A DNA stretch of 64,000 nucleotides from Massilia violaceinigra (GCF_002752675.1 NZ_CP024608.1:2604001-2668000), one strand, 5' to 3'. Positions 51,353-60,982 are shown, numbered from the stretch's first letter. Made by a program: numbers and translations. The notes: generated by a model not told the origin, from the sequence alone.

Positions 51353-53482
51353 CTATTTCTGGACGATGAATTCGGGGGATGCCAGCACCAGCACCAGGGC
51401 GGCATAGATGCGGTTCAGGCGGGCGGCGTTGGTTCCTTTGGGCATGGAATCGATCCCGCCCCTGATCAGGTTGGTTGTCGCCGGCGCCAGTTGTCCCGCC
51501 ACCAGCACCAGGTTCAGCTCGTCCACGAGGGTATCGGCCACATCGGCCATCGGCAGCAGGGCGCTGTAGTCGGCCTTGACGTCGCCCACGCCTTTGCTGA
51601 CCACGGTCTGCATATAATTGATATAGCCGACCACGGTCGATTCATTGGTGATCTGAAACTCCGGCGCGACCATGCGCGCATTGGCGATGGCGCTGTTGGG
51701 CGGTACGTAGCCCGGACGGAAGAAATTGAACACCGTGCCCGAGCGGCCGGGACTTTGTCCCAGGCGCGTGGCGGGGTCGGATGTGTTGCCGATCGCCCAG
51801 GCGTCTGTCGCCGAGCTGGCCTTGAATGCGCGCGCCCACGCCGTAAAGCGCAGCACCGGTTCGCGCAGCTTGCCGAAGTTGAGGTCGCTCAGCCGGCTGG
51901 CGCTGCGCGCTTCGGTATCGAGCAGAATGGCGGACACGACCTTGGCCAGGTTGCCCTTGACGCCGTTATTATCGCTATTGAACACGGCGCTGACCCTGGC
52001 CACGTAGGCGGGCGAGGGATTGCTGCACACCAGGCGCTGGATCAGCTGGCGGCCGATGAACGGACCCACGTTCGGATGGGCGAAGATGGTGTCGAGCGCG
52101 CGGGTGAGGCTGGTCAGGCCGTCGGTGCCGGCGGCGATGCTGCTTCCCAGGAAATTCTTGGCGCCCGTTTCATGGCGGTTGGCCGCCACGATCATCGGGC
52201 GGCGCTTGTATTCCGGCGAATTGTTGTCGGCGCCGGCCATGTCGTAGTTCCAGCCGGTGAACACCCGGGCCAGGCCGGTGATGTCGTCCAGGGTATACGT
52301 TTCCTGCTGCAAGCCGCCGTTGAGCTTGGGCGTGCCGTCGTTGTTCAGCTGCACCAGGCCGATGGTAAACAGCTGCATGACTTCGCGCGCGTAGTTTTCA
52401 TCGGGCAGGGAGCCGGTGGCCGGGTTGAACTTGACGTTGCCGCGATAGGTCAGATATTCGCCCATCGGTGCGCTCAGCGATACGTGCTGCAGCAGGGTGC
52501 GGTAGTTGCCGAAGGCGTGCGTTTCCAGCAAGTCCATGTGGGCGGCGCTGGAGAAATTGCTCCAGCTTGCGTTGAAACCGCTCAGGGACGCGACCAGGAT
52601 TTCGGACAGTGCCAGGGTGACGCGCTGGCGCAGGGTGTCGGGCGAGACCACCATCTTGCGCCAGAAAGCGGCATCGTGGCCGGCTTCGGTGTTCTTGGAT
52701 TCGGCGCCGTTTAATTTCTTTGCGACCAGGTAATCCCAGCGCGATTGTGACCGCGGCATGGCCATCTGTTCGGTGATCCAGCCGGCGTAGCCCAGCTGCT
52801 GCACCCGGGCGATCTGTTCGCGCGTGGCGCCCATCGACGCCTGCGCCAGGAAGCGCGAGGCTTCGGCGGCGCCGATTTTTTCCACCGGCGTGGGGGTAGG
52901 GGTTGGTGTTGGCGTCGCTGTTGGCGTCGGGGTTGGCGTCGGCGTCGGTGTTGGGGTTGGGGTTGGGGTTGGCGTCGGGGTTGGCGTGGGTGTCGGAGCG
53001 GCCGGGCCTGGGGCAGTCGGCGTCGGCGCGGTCGGCGTCGGGACGGTCTGGGTCGGTGTCGGCGCAGTCGGCGTCGGTGTCGGAACGTTTGGTGCCGGCG
53101 TCGGGACAGTCGGTGTCGTACCCGTCGGCGTCGGAACAGTTGGTGTCGGGACAGTCGGCGTCGGAACAGTCGGCGCAGGACCGGCCGGCGTCGGTACTAC
53201 CGGGGTCGGAACGGGTGTCGGCGCCGGGATCGGCACGTTCGGGGCCGGCATGGTCGATCCGGGCAGAATCATCGGCGGCGCAGCCGGCGCAGGCGAGCTG
53301 CCGCCACCGCCGCAGGCCGCCAGGACCGCGCTCGACAACAGCGCGGTGGTGGCCGTGGCCACGGAGACGCCCGATTTTCCTTCATCGCCAGCAACATCAA
53401 GCTGGATGGTTGGCATGTGTTCGTCCAGATCGACGGCAGCGTCGGTCGCGACGTCTGCGTCGAGTACTTGTTGCTCTTGCAT
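51353..53482 (-). CDS. DUF1800 protein with Pro-Thr repeat linker
   Basis: A 709-residue envelope protein. The first 38 residues are acidic and precede a hydrophobic stretch ending VLAAC (Cys57), a lipobox set unusually far from the start. Residues about 64-199 are a proline/threonine-rich linker, mostly PT and VPTPT repeats. From about 200 the DUF1800 domain begins (AAEASRFLAQASMGATREQI, YTLDDITGLARVFTGWNYD, FIGRQLIQRLVCSNPSPAYVARV, FFRPGYVPPNS). It precedes the DUF1501 gene and probably acts with it. The ATG at 53482 is chosen because it begins the charged N-terminus; a start at 53536 is possible. Confidence 0.85.
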   Translation of the reverse strand: MQEQQVLDADVATDAAVDLDEHMPTIQLDVAGDEGKSGVSVATATTALLSSAVLAACGGGGSSPAPAAPPMILPGSTMPAPNVPIPAPTPVPTPVVPTPAGPAPTVPTPTVPTPTVPTPTGTTPTVPTPAPNVPTPTPTAPTPTQTVPTPTAPTPTAPGPAAPTPTPTPTPTPTPTPTPTPTPTPTPTATPTPTPTPTPVEKIGAAEASRFLAQASMGATREQIARVQQLGYAGWITEQMAMPRSQSRWDYLVAKKLNGAESKNTEAGHDAAFWRKMVVSPDTLRQRVTLALSEILVASLSGFNASWSNFSSAAHMDLLETHAFGNYRTLLQHVSLSAPMGEYLTYRGNVKFNPATGSLPDENYAREVMQLFTIGLVQLNNDGTPKLNGGLQQETYTLDDITGLARVFTGWNYDMAGADNNSPEYKRRPMIVAANRHETGAKNFLGSSIAAGTDGLTSLTRALDTIFAHPNVGPFIGRQLIQRLVCSNPSPAYVARVSAVFNSDNNGVKGNLAKVVSAILLDTEARSASRLSDLNFGKLREPVLRFTAWARAFKASSATDAWAIGNTSDPATRLGQSPGRSGTVFNFFRPGYVPPNSAIANARMVAPEFQITNESTVVGYINYMQTVVSKGVGDVKADYSALLPMADVADTLVDELNLVLVAGQLAPATTNLIRGGIDSMPKGTNAARLNRIYAALVLVLASPEFIVQK
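52888..53250 (-). repeat. Pro-Thr coding low-complexity repeat
   Basis: Six-base units of the GTTGGC/GTCGGT type, many tens in a row, encode the PT/VPTPT linker of the DUF1800 protein. Such tracts are prone to slippage, so the number of units may differ between strains or between sequencing runs. Confidence 0.85.
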
Positions 53483-53726
53483 GAAATTATCCCGGTGTGT
53501 CCACAACCAGAGATAGTAGATGATTAGCGGAAACAAATAAACGTGGAGGTTTGTTTATTTTGTAACAACCCAGCGTTTTTATACTTCTTTGCAACACTGT
53601 TTCATGCAGGGCGGGTCGAAAGCGATGAAGTCTGAACAGTGAGTGAAGGACATTATTTTGTCCGCAATGCACTATTTCATTTGGCGCCGGACCGCCAACG
53701 TGGCGTCCGGCGCGCGCAGGGCGACT

Positions 53727-54959
53727 TCAGCGGCCCAGGCCGAACGGATCGTCGATCGTGTGCGCCGGTTGCGTGAACCACTTCGGTCCTGTCTCCGTCA
53801 TATAGAAGTGGTCTTCATGGCGCACGCCGAATTCGCCCGGAATGCAGATCATCGGCTCGTTCGAGAAGCACATGCCGACGTCGAGCGGCGTGCTGTCGCT
53901 GCCGACCAGGTAAGGCCATTCGTGGATATCCATGCCGATGCCGTGGCCGGTACGGTGCGGCAGGCCGGGCAGCTTGTAGCCGGGCCCGAATCCGTTCGCT
54001 TCGAGCGAGGCGCGCGCCGCCGCATCGACCTCGCGGCACGGCACGCCCAGCTGCGCGGCCGCGAACGCGGCCAGCTGCGCCGCCTTCTCCGCATTCCACA
54101 CAAAGCGCTGGCGCTCGCTGATCTCGCCAAAGACGTAGGTGCGCGTGATGTCCGAGATGTAGCCATGCAGCTGGCAGCCGGTATCGATCAGCACCACGTC
54201 GCCCGGCTTCAGGGTCTGGGCATAACTGACGCCGTGCGGATAGGCGGTCGCCTCGCCGAACAGCACGATGCAAAAATACGACCCCGGCGCACCGACCTTG
54301 CGGTGCGCGCGCGCGATAAAGTCGCTCACCTCCACCGTGCTGATCCCCTCATGCAGGATGCTGGCGGCGGCCTTGTGCACTTCGAGCGTCATGTCCTTCA
54401 CGCGCTGCATCAGGGCGATTTCGGCTGGCGACTTGCGGGAGCGGCAGAACGCCGTGACCGTTTTGGCGTTTTCCAGCGCGTAGCCGGCCGCCAGCGGGGC
54501 AATGCCGTCGGCGATGAAGAAAGCGGCGCTCTCGCAGATGCCGATGCGCGGCGGCGCGGCCGTATCGGGCGCGATGCCCATGCGGCCCAACACGTCGACG
54601 AACAGCTGGTAGGGGCTCTCGTGCTCCTCCCAGCAATTGACCTTGCCCTTGACCAGCATGAAGTCGGTCAGCGAGCCTTCCTCGAACACCGGCGCGATAT
54701 ATTCGAGCGCGCCGCTGGCGGGCAGGATGGCGCCCACCATGCGTTCGCTGGCGTACCACTTGGTGCCCGTGAAGTAGCGCATGTTGGTGCCCGCGTTCAG
54801 GAACACCGCGCTGATGCCCTGCGCGCGCATGAAGGCCTGGGCCTTGCCGATGCGCTGCTCATGTTCTTCCTTGCCGATCGGCTCAAGGCCGCCGCTCATG
54901 TCGGACAAGGCGGCCAGCGCCTCGTCCATGCTTTTGCCGCCAATATTCATCGCGCTCAT
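53727..54959 (-). CDS. M24 family Xaa-Pro peptidase
   Basis: A 410-residue metallopeptidase with an N-terminal creatinase-like domain and a pita-bread catalytic domain. All five metal ligands are visible: Asp in LIDTGCQ, Asp in ISDITRTY, His in TGHGIGMDIHE, Glu in SNEPMI and Glu in RHEDHFYM. It should remove residues before proline or cleave a small amide. Its ATG overlaps the dctM stop (ATGA), so it is translated with the TRAP permease genes; cleaving the imported compound is a reasonable guess. Confidence 0.92.
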   Translation of the reverse strand: MSAMNIGGKSMDEALAALSDMSGGLEPIGKEEHEQRIGKAQAFMRAQGISAVFLNAGTNMRYFTGTKWYASERMVGAILPASGALEYIAPVFEEGSLTDFMLVKGKVNCWEEHESPYQLFVDVLGRMGIAPDTAAPPRIGICESAAFFIADGIAPLAAGYALENAKTVTAFCRSRKSPAEIALMQRVKDMTLEVHKAAASILHEGISTVEVSDFIARAHRKVGAPGSYFCIVLFGEATAYPHGVSYAQTLKPGDVVLIDTGCQLHGYISDITRTYVFGEISERQRFVWNAEKAAQLAAFAAAQLGVPCREVDAAARASLEANGFGPGYKLPGLPHRTGHGIGMDIHEWPYLVGSDSTPLDVGMCFSNEPMICIPGEFGVRHEDHFYMTETGPKWFTQPAHTIDDPFGLGR

Positions 54960-56644
54960 TTCGTTTTAGGGTCGGTTTCGGTATCGGTCGAGAAGTTCAG
55001 TTCCGGGGTACTGTCTTCATCCTTCTTGTCGGCGTCGGCCGCGGGCAGCTTCAGCGGTTCCGCTTCGCCGGCCGGGGCATCGAGTTTCAATTCAAGCTGC
55101 TCTTCCATGTCGACCTTTTTCTCGACCGAGACCAAGTGCGGGAAGGCGATGATCAGGCCGACCATGATGATCTGGATCACCACGAACGGAATCGCGCCCC
55201 AGTAAATATCGGAGGTCTTGACCTCTTTCGGCGCCACCGAGCGCAGATAGAACAGCGCAAAGCCGAACGGCGGGTGCATGAAGGAGGTCTGCATGTTCAC
55301 GCCCAGCAGCACGCCGAACCAGACCAGGTCGATGCCCAGCTTATTGGCCACCGGCCCGACCAGCGGCACCAGGATGAAGGCCAGCTCGAAGAAGTCGAGG
55401 AAGAAGGCCAGCACGAAGAACATGATGTTGACGACGATCAGAAAGCCCATCACCCCGCCGGGAAGGCTGGTCAACAGGTGCTCGACCCACAGGTCGCCGT
55501 TCACGCCGCGGAACACCAGCGCGAACACGGTCGATCCGATCAGGATGAACATGACGAAGCACGACAGGCGCGTGGTCGAATTCATGGCTTGCTTGAGCAG
55601 GCTCCAGGACAGGCGGCCGTTCATCATGGCCAGCAGGATCGCGCCCATCGCGCCCATGCCGCCGCCTTCGGTCGGGGTGGCGATGCCGACGAAAATCGTG
55701 CCCAGCACCAGGAAGATCAGCGCCAGCGGCGGCACCAGCACGAACACCACGCGTTCGGCCATGCGCGAGAGCAGGTTCAGTTTCATGTAGCGGTTCGCCA
55801 GCGCGAACGAAAACGCGAGCGTGATGCCGACCGCGGTGGAGTAGATGCCCAGTTCGTCAGCGCCCAGTTGCGGGTGGCTTGGCCCCCAGGCCGCGGCGAA
55901 CGCAAATGCCACCGCCACCGTGCCCACGACGAGAGCGAGCAGCGAGCGCACGCCGCTGTCGCCGTTCGGCTCACCGAGGTTACGCGCTTCGAGCGGCAGC
56001 GCCGGCACATGATGGGGCTTGAAGATCGACAGGGCCAGCACATAGCCGGCGTACATGGCGGTCAGCATCAGGCCGGGAATGAAAGCGGCCTTGTACATGT
56101 CGCCGACCGATTTGCCCAGCTGGTCGGCCATCACGATCAGCACCAGCGAGGGCGGGATGATCTGGGCCAAGGTGCCCGAAGCCGCGATCACGCCGGACGC
56201 GAGGCGCTTGTCGTACCCGTAGCGCAGCATCACCGGCAGCGAAATGAGCCCCATCGAAATCACCGACGCGGCCACCACGCCGGTCGTTGCGGCCAGCAGC
56301 GCACCGACGAAAATGACCGCATACGCCACGCCGCCGCGCACCGGCCCGAATAGCTGGCCGATGGTGTCGAGCAGGTCCTCCGCCATTCCCGACCTTTCCA
56401 GGATCAGGCCCATGAAGGTAAAGAAGGGGATCGCCAGCAGGGTGTCGCTGGCCATGATGCCGAAGATCCGGTTGGGCAGCGCCTGCAGGAGTTCGGGCTT
56501 GAGCAAACCGAGTTCGATGCCGACCAGGCCGAAAAACAGGCCGTTGGCGGCCAGCGAAAATGCGACCGGAAAACCGGATAGCAAGAAGATGACCAGCGCC
56601 CCAAACATGATGGGCGCCAGATTGGCGATGATGAATTGTTCCAT
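54956..56644 (-). CDS. dctM: TRAP transporter large permease (DctM, mannitol/chloroaromatic type)
   Basis: A 562-residue inner-membrane protein with about 12-13 helices, the sodium-coupled channel of a TRAP uptake system. GIMASDTLLAIPFFTFMGLILERSGMAEDLL and GFLIVVNIMFFVLAFFLDFFELAFILVPL are typical of the subgroup seen with FcbT3-like and mannitol systems. After the last helix there is an unusual polar, acidic tail of about 60 residues (VDMEEQLELK.. to TETDPKTK). It lies 36 bases after dctQ. A binding protein gene is missing from the operon; two candidate binding proteins lie at 26.6 and 35.7 kb. Confidence 0.92.
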   Translation of the reverse strand: MEQFIIANLAPIMFGALVIFLLSGFPVAFSLAANGLFFGLVGIELGLLKPELLQALPNRIFGIMASDTLLAIPFFTFMGLILERSGMAEDLLDTIGQLFGPVRGGVAYAVIFVGALLAATTGVVAASVISMGLISLPVMLRYGYDKRLASGVIAASGTLAQIIPPSLVLIVMADQLGKSVGDMYKAAFIPGLMLTAMYAGYVLALSIFKPHHVPALPLEARNLGEPNGDSGVRSLLALVVGTVAVAFAFAAAWGPSHPQLGADELGIYSTAVGITLAFSFALANRYMKLNLLSRMAERVVFVLVPPLALIFLVLGTIFVGIATPTEGGGMGAMGAILLAMMNGRLSWSLLKQAMNSTTRLSCFVMFILIGSTVFALVFRGVNGDLWVEHLLTSLPGGVMGFLIVVNIMFFVLAFFLDFFELAFILVPLVGPVANKLGIDLVWFGVLLGVNMQTSFMHPPFGFALFYLRSVAPKEVKTSDIYWGAIPFVVIQIIMVGLIIAFPHLVSVEKKVDMEEQLELKLDAPAGEAEPLKLPAADADKKDEDSTPELNFSTDTETDPKTK

Positions 56645-56680
56645 GTGTCCCTGACCGAAGTGGCTGTTTGCGTAACTGCT

Positions 56681-57271
56681 CTAAGTGATCTTGTTGGCGG
56701 CTTTGATCGCGTCGATCTCGTCCTGCGGCGTGGTGACCTGCTTGGAAAACGAGCTGGCGTCGATACGTCCGGCCAGGAAGGCGACGCGCTTGATGATTTC
56801 GGAGATACCCTGCAGGATGATCAGGGCAAAAGCCACCGGCACCATCAGCTTGGCGGGCCAGACGATCAAGCCGCCGGCATTGCTCGACATTTCGGCGCTT
56901 TCGATCGAGATGCGGGCGAAGGGGATGCCGTACCAGAGGATCAGCAGCGAGATGGGGAGCAGGAACAGCAAAAAGCCGAACAGGTCGATCCAGACCTGGG
57001 TGCGTTTCGAGAAGCGGCCGACGATGACGTCGATGCGCACATGTTCATCGCGCTTGAGCGTGTACGCGGATGCGAGCATGAACATGGCGGCGTACAGGTA
57101 CCACTGGATTTCGAGCCAGGCATTGGAACTGGTATGGAAGACGTAGCGGATCAGGGCATTGCCGGCGCAGATGATGACCGCTGCCAGCAGGGCCCAGCTG
57201 ACGGCGCTGGCGATCTTCTCGTTCAGAGTATCGATCGCGCGCGACAGCGGAATGAAAAGTGACATGAGCAT
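56681..57271 (-). CDS. dctQ: TRAP transporter small permease (DctQ)
   Basis: About 196 residues with four transmembrane helices. NAWLEIQWYLYAAMFMLASAYTLKRDEHVRIDV is the conserved DctQ segment. It pairs with DctM as the small membrane subunit. GGAG lies about 11 bases before the ATG at 57271; two codons later another ATG is possible. Confidence 0.9.
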   Translation of the reverse strand: MLMSLFIPLSRAIDTLNEKIASAVSWALLAAVIICAGNALIRYVFHTSSNAWLEIQWYLYAAMFMLASAYTLKRDEHVRIDVIVGRFSKRTQVWIDLFGFLLFLLPISLLILWYGIPFARISIESAEMSSNAGGLIVWPAKLMVPVAFALIILQGISEIIKRVAFLAGRIDASSFSKQVTTPQDEIDAIKAANKIT

Positions 57272-57324
57272 GGTGCTGGTATCTCCAGTAGTTTCAAACA
57301 AAAGTTCAAAAACAAGCACGGTCG

Positions 57325-57343
57325 CCGGCGTCTTGCGCGCCGG
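57325..57343 (-). terminator. Hairpin after argH
   Basis: CCGGCG and CGCCGG form a stem around a seven-base loop between the argH stop and the dctQ start, with short T-rich runs nearby on the minus strand (TTGTTTTTGAAC). It may separate the two transcripts. Confidence 0.4.
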
Positions 57344-57376
57344 TCGACTAAAAACAGGTCACTGATGGTGCTGCGG

Positions 57377-58774
57377 CTACCCGGCCAGCTGGGCGCGCAC
57401 GCGGGCAATCGCGGCGCGCACCTGGCGCGGCGCGGTGCCGCCCACATGGTCGCGCGCCGCCACCGAGCCTTCCAGCGTCAGCACCGCGAACACGTCGTCG
57501 CCAATCAGGTCGGAAAACTCGCGCAGCTTATCGAGCGACATTTCCGACAAATCGCATTTGAGGTCGTCGCAGGCGCGCACGGCGCGCGCCACGGCTTCGT
57601 GCGCATCGCGGAACGGCAGGCCTTTCTTGACCAGGTAGTCGGCCAGGTCGGTCGCGGTGGCGTAGCCCTGCAGCGCTGCGGCGCGCATCGCGTCCGGCTT
57701 GACCGTGATCCCGCCGGCCATGTCGGCAAAAATGCGCAGGGTATCGACCAGCGTGTCGACGGTGTCGAACAGCGGCTCCTTATCTTCCTGGTTGTCCTTG
57801 TTGTAGGCCAGCGGCTGGCCTTTCATCAGGGTCAGGAGACCGGTCAGGTGGCCGTACACACGGCCGGTTTTACCGCGCGCAAGTTCCGGCACGTCCGGGT
57901 TTTTCTTTTGCGGCATGATCGACGAACCGGTGCAGAAACGGTCGGCGATGTCGATGAAGCCGACCCGTGGACTCATCCAGATCACCAGTTCTTCGGACAT
58001 GCGCGAGATATGCGTCATGATCAGGGCGCCGGCGGCGCAGAACTCGATCGCGAAATCGCGGTCCGAGACGGCGTCGAGCGAGTTGTGGCACACGTCGTCG
58101 AAGCCGAGCGTGCGCGCCACCCGTTCGCGGTCGATCGGGAAGGTGGTGCCGGCCAGCGCGGCGGCGCCCAGCGGCAGGCGGTTGACCCGCTTGCGGGCAT
58201 CCTGCATGCGCTCGACATCGCGGCCGAACATCTCGACGTAGGCCAGCATGTGGTGGCCGAAGGTGATCGGCTGGGCCACCTGCATGTGGGTGAAACCGGG
58301 CATGATGGTGTCGGCATTCTGTTCGGCCAGGTCCGTCAGCGCCAGGCGCAGGCCGTTGAGCAGGACAACGATGTCGTCGATGGCGGCGCGTACGTACAGG
58401 CGGATGTCGGTCGCCACCTGGTCGTTGCGCGAGCGCCCGGTGTGCAGGCGCTTGCCGGCGTCGCCAACCAGTTCGGTCAGGCGCTTTTCGATATTCAGGT
58501 GGACGTCTTCCAGGTCGAGCAGCCATTCGAAGCTGCCGGCTTCGATTTCGCCTTTGATCTGGGCCATGCCGCGCTCGATTTCGGCGCGGTCGCCGGCGCT
58601 GATGATGTTTTGGGCGGCCAGCATTTCGGCGTGCGCGAGCGACCCCTGGATGTCGAACAGGGCCAGGCGTTTATCGAAAAAGACGGAAGCGGTATAGCGT
58701 TTGACGAGGTCGGAGACAGGTTCGGAAAAGCGCGCCGACCAGGCCTCGCCCTTCTTTGAGAGTTGTGCGGTCAT
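57377..58774 (-). CDS. argH: Argininosuccinate lyase ArgH
   Basis: A 465-residue enzyme that splits argininosuccinate into arginine and fumarate, the last step of arginine synthesis. [35 protein letters not shown] and the fumarase/ASL signature [12 protein letters not shown] are all present. It starts with ATG at 58774. Length is standard (about 460). Confidence 0.97.
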   Translation of the reverse strand: MTAQLSKKGEAWSARFSEPVSDLVKRYTASVFFDKRLALFDIQGSLAHAEMLAAQNIISAGDRAEIERGMAQIKGEIEAGSFEWLLDLEDVHLNIEKRLTELVGDAGKRLHTGRSRNDQVATDIRLYVRAAIDDIVVLLNGLRLALTDLAEQNADTIMPGFTHMQVAQPITFGHHMLAYVEMFGRDVERMQDARKRVNRLPLGAAALAGTTFPIDRERVARTLGFDDVCHNSLDAVSDRDFAIEFCAAGALIMTHISRMSEELVIWMSPRVGFIDIADRFCTGSSIMPQKKNPDVPELARGKTGRVYGHLTGLLTLMKGQPLAYNKDNQEDKEPLFDTVDTLVDTLRIFADMAGGITVKPDAMRAAALQGYATATDLADYLVKKGLPFRDAHEAVARAVRACDDLKCDLSEMSLDKLREFSDLIGDDVFAVLTLEGSVAARDHVGGTAPRQVRAAIARVRAQLAG

Positions 58775-58875
58775 GTGAAGAGTTCCTTTGCGTTACCTGA
58801 TTATAAACAAGGAAAGCAGGCTGCGGGCAATTCCTGTTGGGGGTTGCACAGGTGTTCCGAATTCACGCGCGGCCC

Positions 58876-58911
58876 TTGCGCTCGTGGCGAACGAAGGTAG
58901 AATTGTTTCTT
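58876..58911 (+). promoter_or_regulatory. Probable promoter of the GNAT gene
   Basis: TTGCGC at 58876-58881 and TAGAAT at 58898-58903 are 16 bases apart; the 18 bases at 58894-58911 are identical to those before the glycosylase gene at 989-1006. The predicted start lies about 20 bases before the ATG at 58932. Confidence 0.55.
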
Positions 58912-58931
58912 TTAAAGGGATGCGCCCAGCC

Positions 58932-59357
58932 ATGTCCAATTTACAGATCAGTACCGACCGCTCGCAGCTCGACGTTCCGTTAATTTATCGCTTCCTGAGC
59001 GAGCAGTCGACGTGGGCCATCGGCATTTCGCGACCGGTAGTGGAGCGCGCGATCGAAAACTCCCTGTGTTTCGGGGGGTACGTGGACGGACGCCAGGTGG
59101 CGTTTGCGCGGGTGATCACCGATTTTGCGACTTTTGGTAACTTGGTGGATGTGTTTGTGATTCCCGAGTACCGGGGGCGCGGCTACAGCAAGGAGCTGAT
59201 GAAGACGGTGCTGGCGCATCCCAGTCTGAAGGGCCTGCGCAGGCTGATGCTGGCCACGGGCGATGCGCATGCGCTGTACGCGCAGTTTGGATTCACGCCG
59301 CCGCAAAGGCCGGAATCGCTGATGGAGCGGTATTTTCCGAATATCTACGTCAGTTAA
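58932..59357 (+). CDS. GNAT family N-acetyltransferase
   Basis: A 141-residue acetyltransferase. NLVDVFVIPEYRGRGYSKELMKTVL contains the acetyl-CoA-binding motif A (RGRGYS), and LMLATGDAHALYAQFGFTPP is motif B. It acetylates an unknown small molecule or protein. The ATG at 58932 has AAAGGGA 11 bases upstream; ATG at 58920 is an alternative. Divergent from argH. Confidence 0.88.
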   Translation: MSNLQISTDRSQLDVPLIYRFLSEQSTWAIGISRPVVERAIENSLCFGGYVDGRQVAFARVITDFATFGNLVDVFVIPEYRGRGYSKELMKTVLAHPSLKGLRRLMLATGDAHALYAQFGFTPPQRPESLMERYFPNIYVS

Positions 59358-59410
59358 ATGTGCTCGATTGACGGCACTGCGGCGTCGCTGCAGCTGGTGT
59401 CTGGTGAACC

Positions 59411-59550
59411 GCCACCCTCGAAACCGTCGTTCTAGCAAAACGTTACCCTCAAAACCGTCGTTCCCGCGCAGGCGGGAACCCAATTTCGTTGAGCCGGTGA
59501 CTGTGCTACAAACTTGGGTTCCCGCCTGCGCGGGAAGGACGGTTTTTAGT
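59411..59550. repeat. REP-like palindromic pair (cleanest copy)
   Basis: AAAACCGTCGTTCCCGCGCA onward (59450) and its inverted mate ending GGACGGTTTTT (59548) pair over about 30 bases with a 30-base spacer. A partial unit (GAAACCGTCGTT) stands just before at 59420. The element lies between convergent genes and probably terminates both. Confidence 0.8.
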
Positions 59551-59596
59551 TCAACGGTCCAATGCCGTCAGCCACCGACCTTTTACTGCGCTACGG

Positions 59597-60982
59597 TCAA
59601 CTCCAGTTCATCAAACACGGCGGAATCAGCAACAGCAGCGCCATCACGAAATACCCCAGCTGCAGCGGCACCATCCACTTGGCCCAGGTCAGCCACGGAA
59701 TGCGCGCCAGTGCCAGCACCCCCACCGTCACGCCCGACGTCGGAATCATCGGCAAGGTCAGTTCCCCGAGCTGGAACGCCAGCACCGCGGTCTGGCGCGT
59801 GATGCCCACCAGGTCCGCCAGCGGCGCCATGATCGGCATGGTCAGCGCCGCCTGTCCCGTCCCCGAGTGAATAAAGAAGTTAATCACCGTCTGGATAATG
59901 AACATCTTCTGCGCCGCGAACACCGGATTGGACGATTGCACCAGCGGCACCAGCGAATGCAGCATAGTGTCGATGATCTTGGCATCCTGCGCCAGGATCA
60001 TGGTGCCGCGCGCCAGGGCGATGACCAGCGCGGTGCCGACCAGGTCGCGCGCGCCGTGCAGGAAAGCGGCCACGAAGGCGTCGCTGTCGAGCCGTCCGAT
60101 GACGCCGACCACGATCGCCATCACCAGGAACAGCGCCGCGATCTCGTTGATGTACCAGCCGTAGCGAATCACGCCGACCACCATGGCGGCCATGAAGCCG
60201 ACGAACAGCAGCAGCACCGTGCCGTGGGTGCGCGTCATGCCGGTGAGGTTATTGAGGGCGTCGCTGCTTTCCTTGCGCTTGTCGATATCGAGCGCGTAGG
60301 TCGGGCTGCGGGTCGGGTCCTGCTTGATGCGCGCCGCGTACCACATCAGGAACGCGATGGTGATCGCGGTCGCCACGAACCAGACGATCAGACGGTAGCC
60401 CACGCCCGAAAACATCTCGATCCCGGCGATATTCTGCGCCACGCCCACATTGAAGGGATTGAGGAAGGCGGCCGCGAAACCCACCTGCGCGCTGAGGAAG
60501 GGAATCGATACGCCGATGATCGAGTCGTAGCCCAGGGCGAGCGCCAGCGGCACGAAAATGAGCACGAACGGAATCGACTCCTCGCTCATGCCGAAGGTGG
60601 CCCCGCCCAGCGAGAAGATGGTCACGAACACCGGAATGAGCATCGCCCGCACAAAGGCGGAATGGGTATGCGCGCGCGCCACGCTGCGGATCATCGCGTC
60701 GAGCGCCTCGGTCTTTTGCAGCACCGCGAACGCGCCGCCGACGATCAGTACGAAGCCGATGATCTGGGCCGCTTCCTTGAAGCCTTTGATCGGCGCCATC
60801 ATCAGCGCCACGAAGCCCTGCGGATTACTCTGCACGTAGTGGAAGGAGCCGGGATCGATGCGCGGCTTGCCATCGACCAGAACGGTCTCGTACTGGCCGC
60901 CCGGCACCAGCCAGGTGGCCACGGCGATCATCGCCAGGATCAGGAACAGCAGGACGAAGGTATTGGGGATGCGCAGTTTCAT
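59597..60982 (-). CDS. YfcC family (C4-dicarboxylate carrier-like) membrane transporter
   Basis: A 461-residue protein with 11-12 transmembrane helices of the DcuC/YfcC type: ATWLVPGGQYETV at the start, SEESIPFVLIFVPLALALGYDSI, and FFIHSGTGQAALTMPIMAPLADLVGITRQTAVLAFQLGE. It probably exports or imports an amino acid or dicarboxylate. Its ATG overlaps the stop of the hydrolase gene (ATGA), so the two are translated together. Confidence 0.88.
   Translation of the reverse strand: MKLRIPNTFVLLFLILAMIAVATWLVPGGQYETVLVDGKPRIDPGSFHYVQSNPQGFVALMMAPIKGFKEAAQIIGFVLIVGGAFAVLQKTEALDAMIRSVARAHTHSAFVRAMLIPVFVTIFSLGGATFGMSEESIPFVLIFVPLALALGYDSIIGVSIPFLSAQVGFAAAFLNPFNVGVAQNIAGIEMFSGVGYRLIVWFVATAITIAFLMWYAARIKQDPTRSPTYALDIDKRKESSDALNNLTGMTRTHGTVLLLFVGFMAAMVVGVIRYGWYINEIAALFLVMAIVVGVIGRLDSDAFVAAFLHGARDLVGTALVIALARGTMILAQDAKIIDTMLHSLVPLVQSSNPVFAAQKMFIIQTVINFFIHSGTGQAALTMPIMAPLADLVGITRQTAVLAFQLGELTLPMIPTSGVTVGVLALARIPWLTWAKWMVPLQLGYFVMALLLLIPPCLMNWS

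Noticed and set aside
52824..53516. Plus-strand frame encoding a long Gly-Val repeat protein
   Set aside because: It is the antisense reading of the Pro-Thr repeat of the DUF1800 gene, which has a proper domain, start and partner gene.
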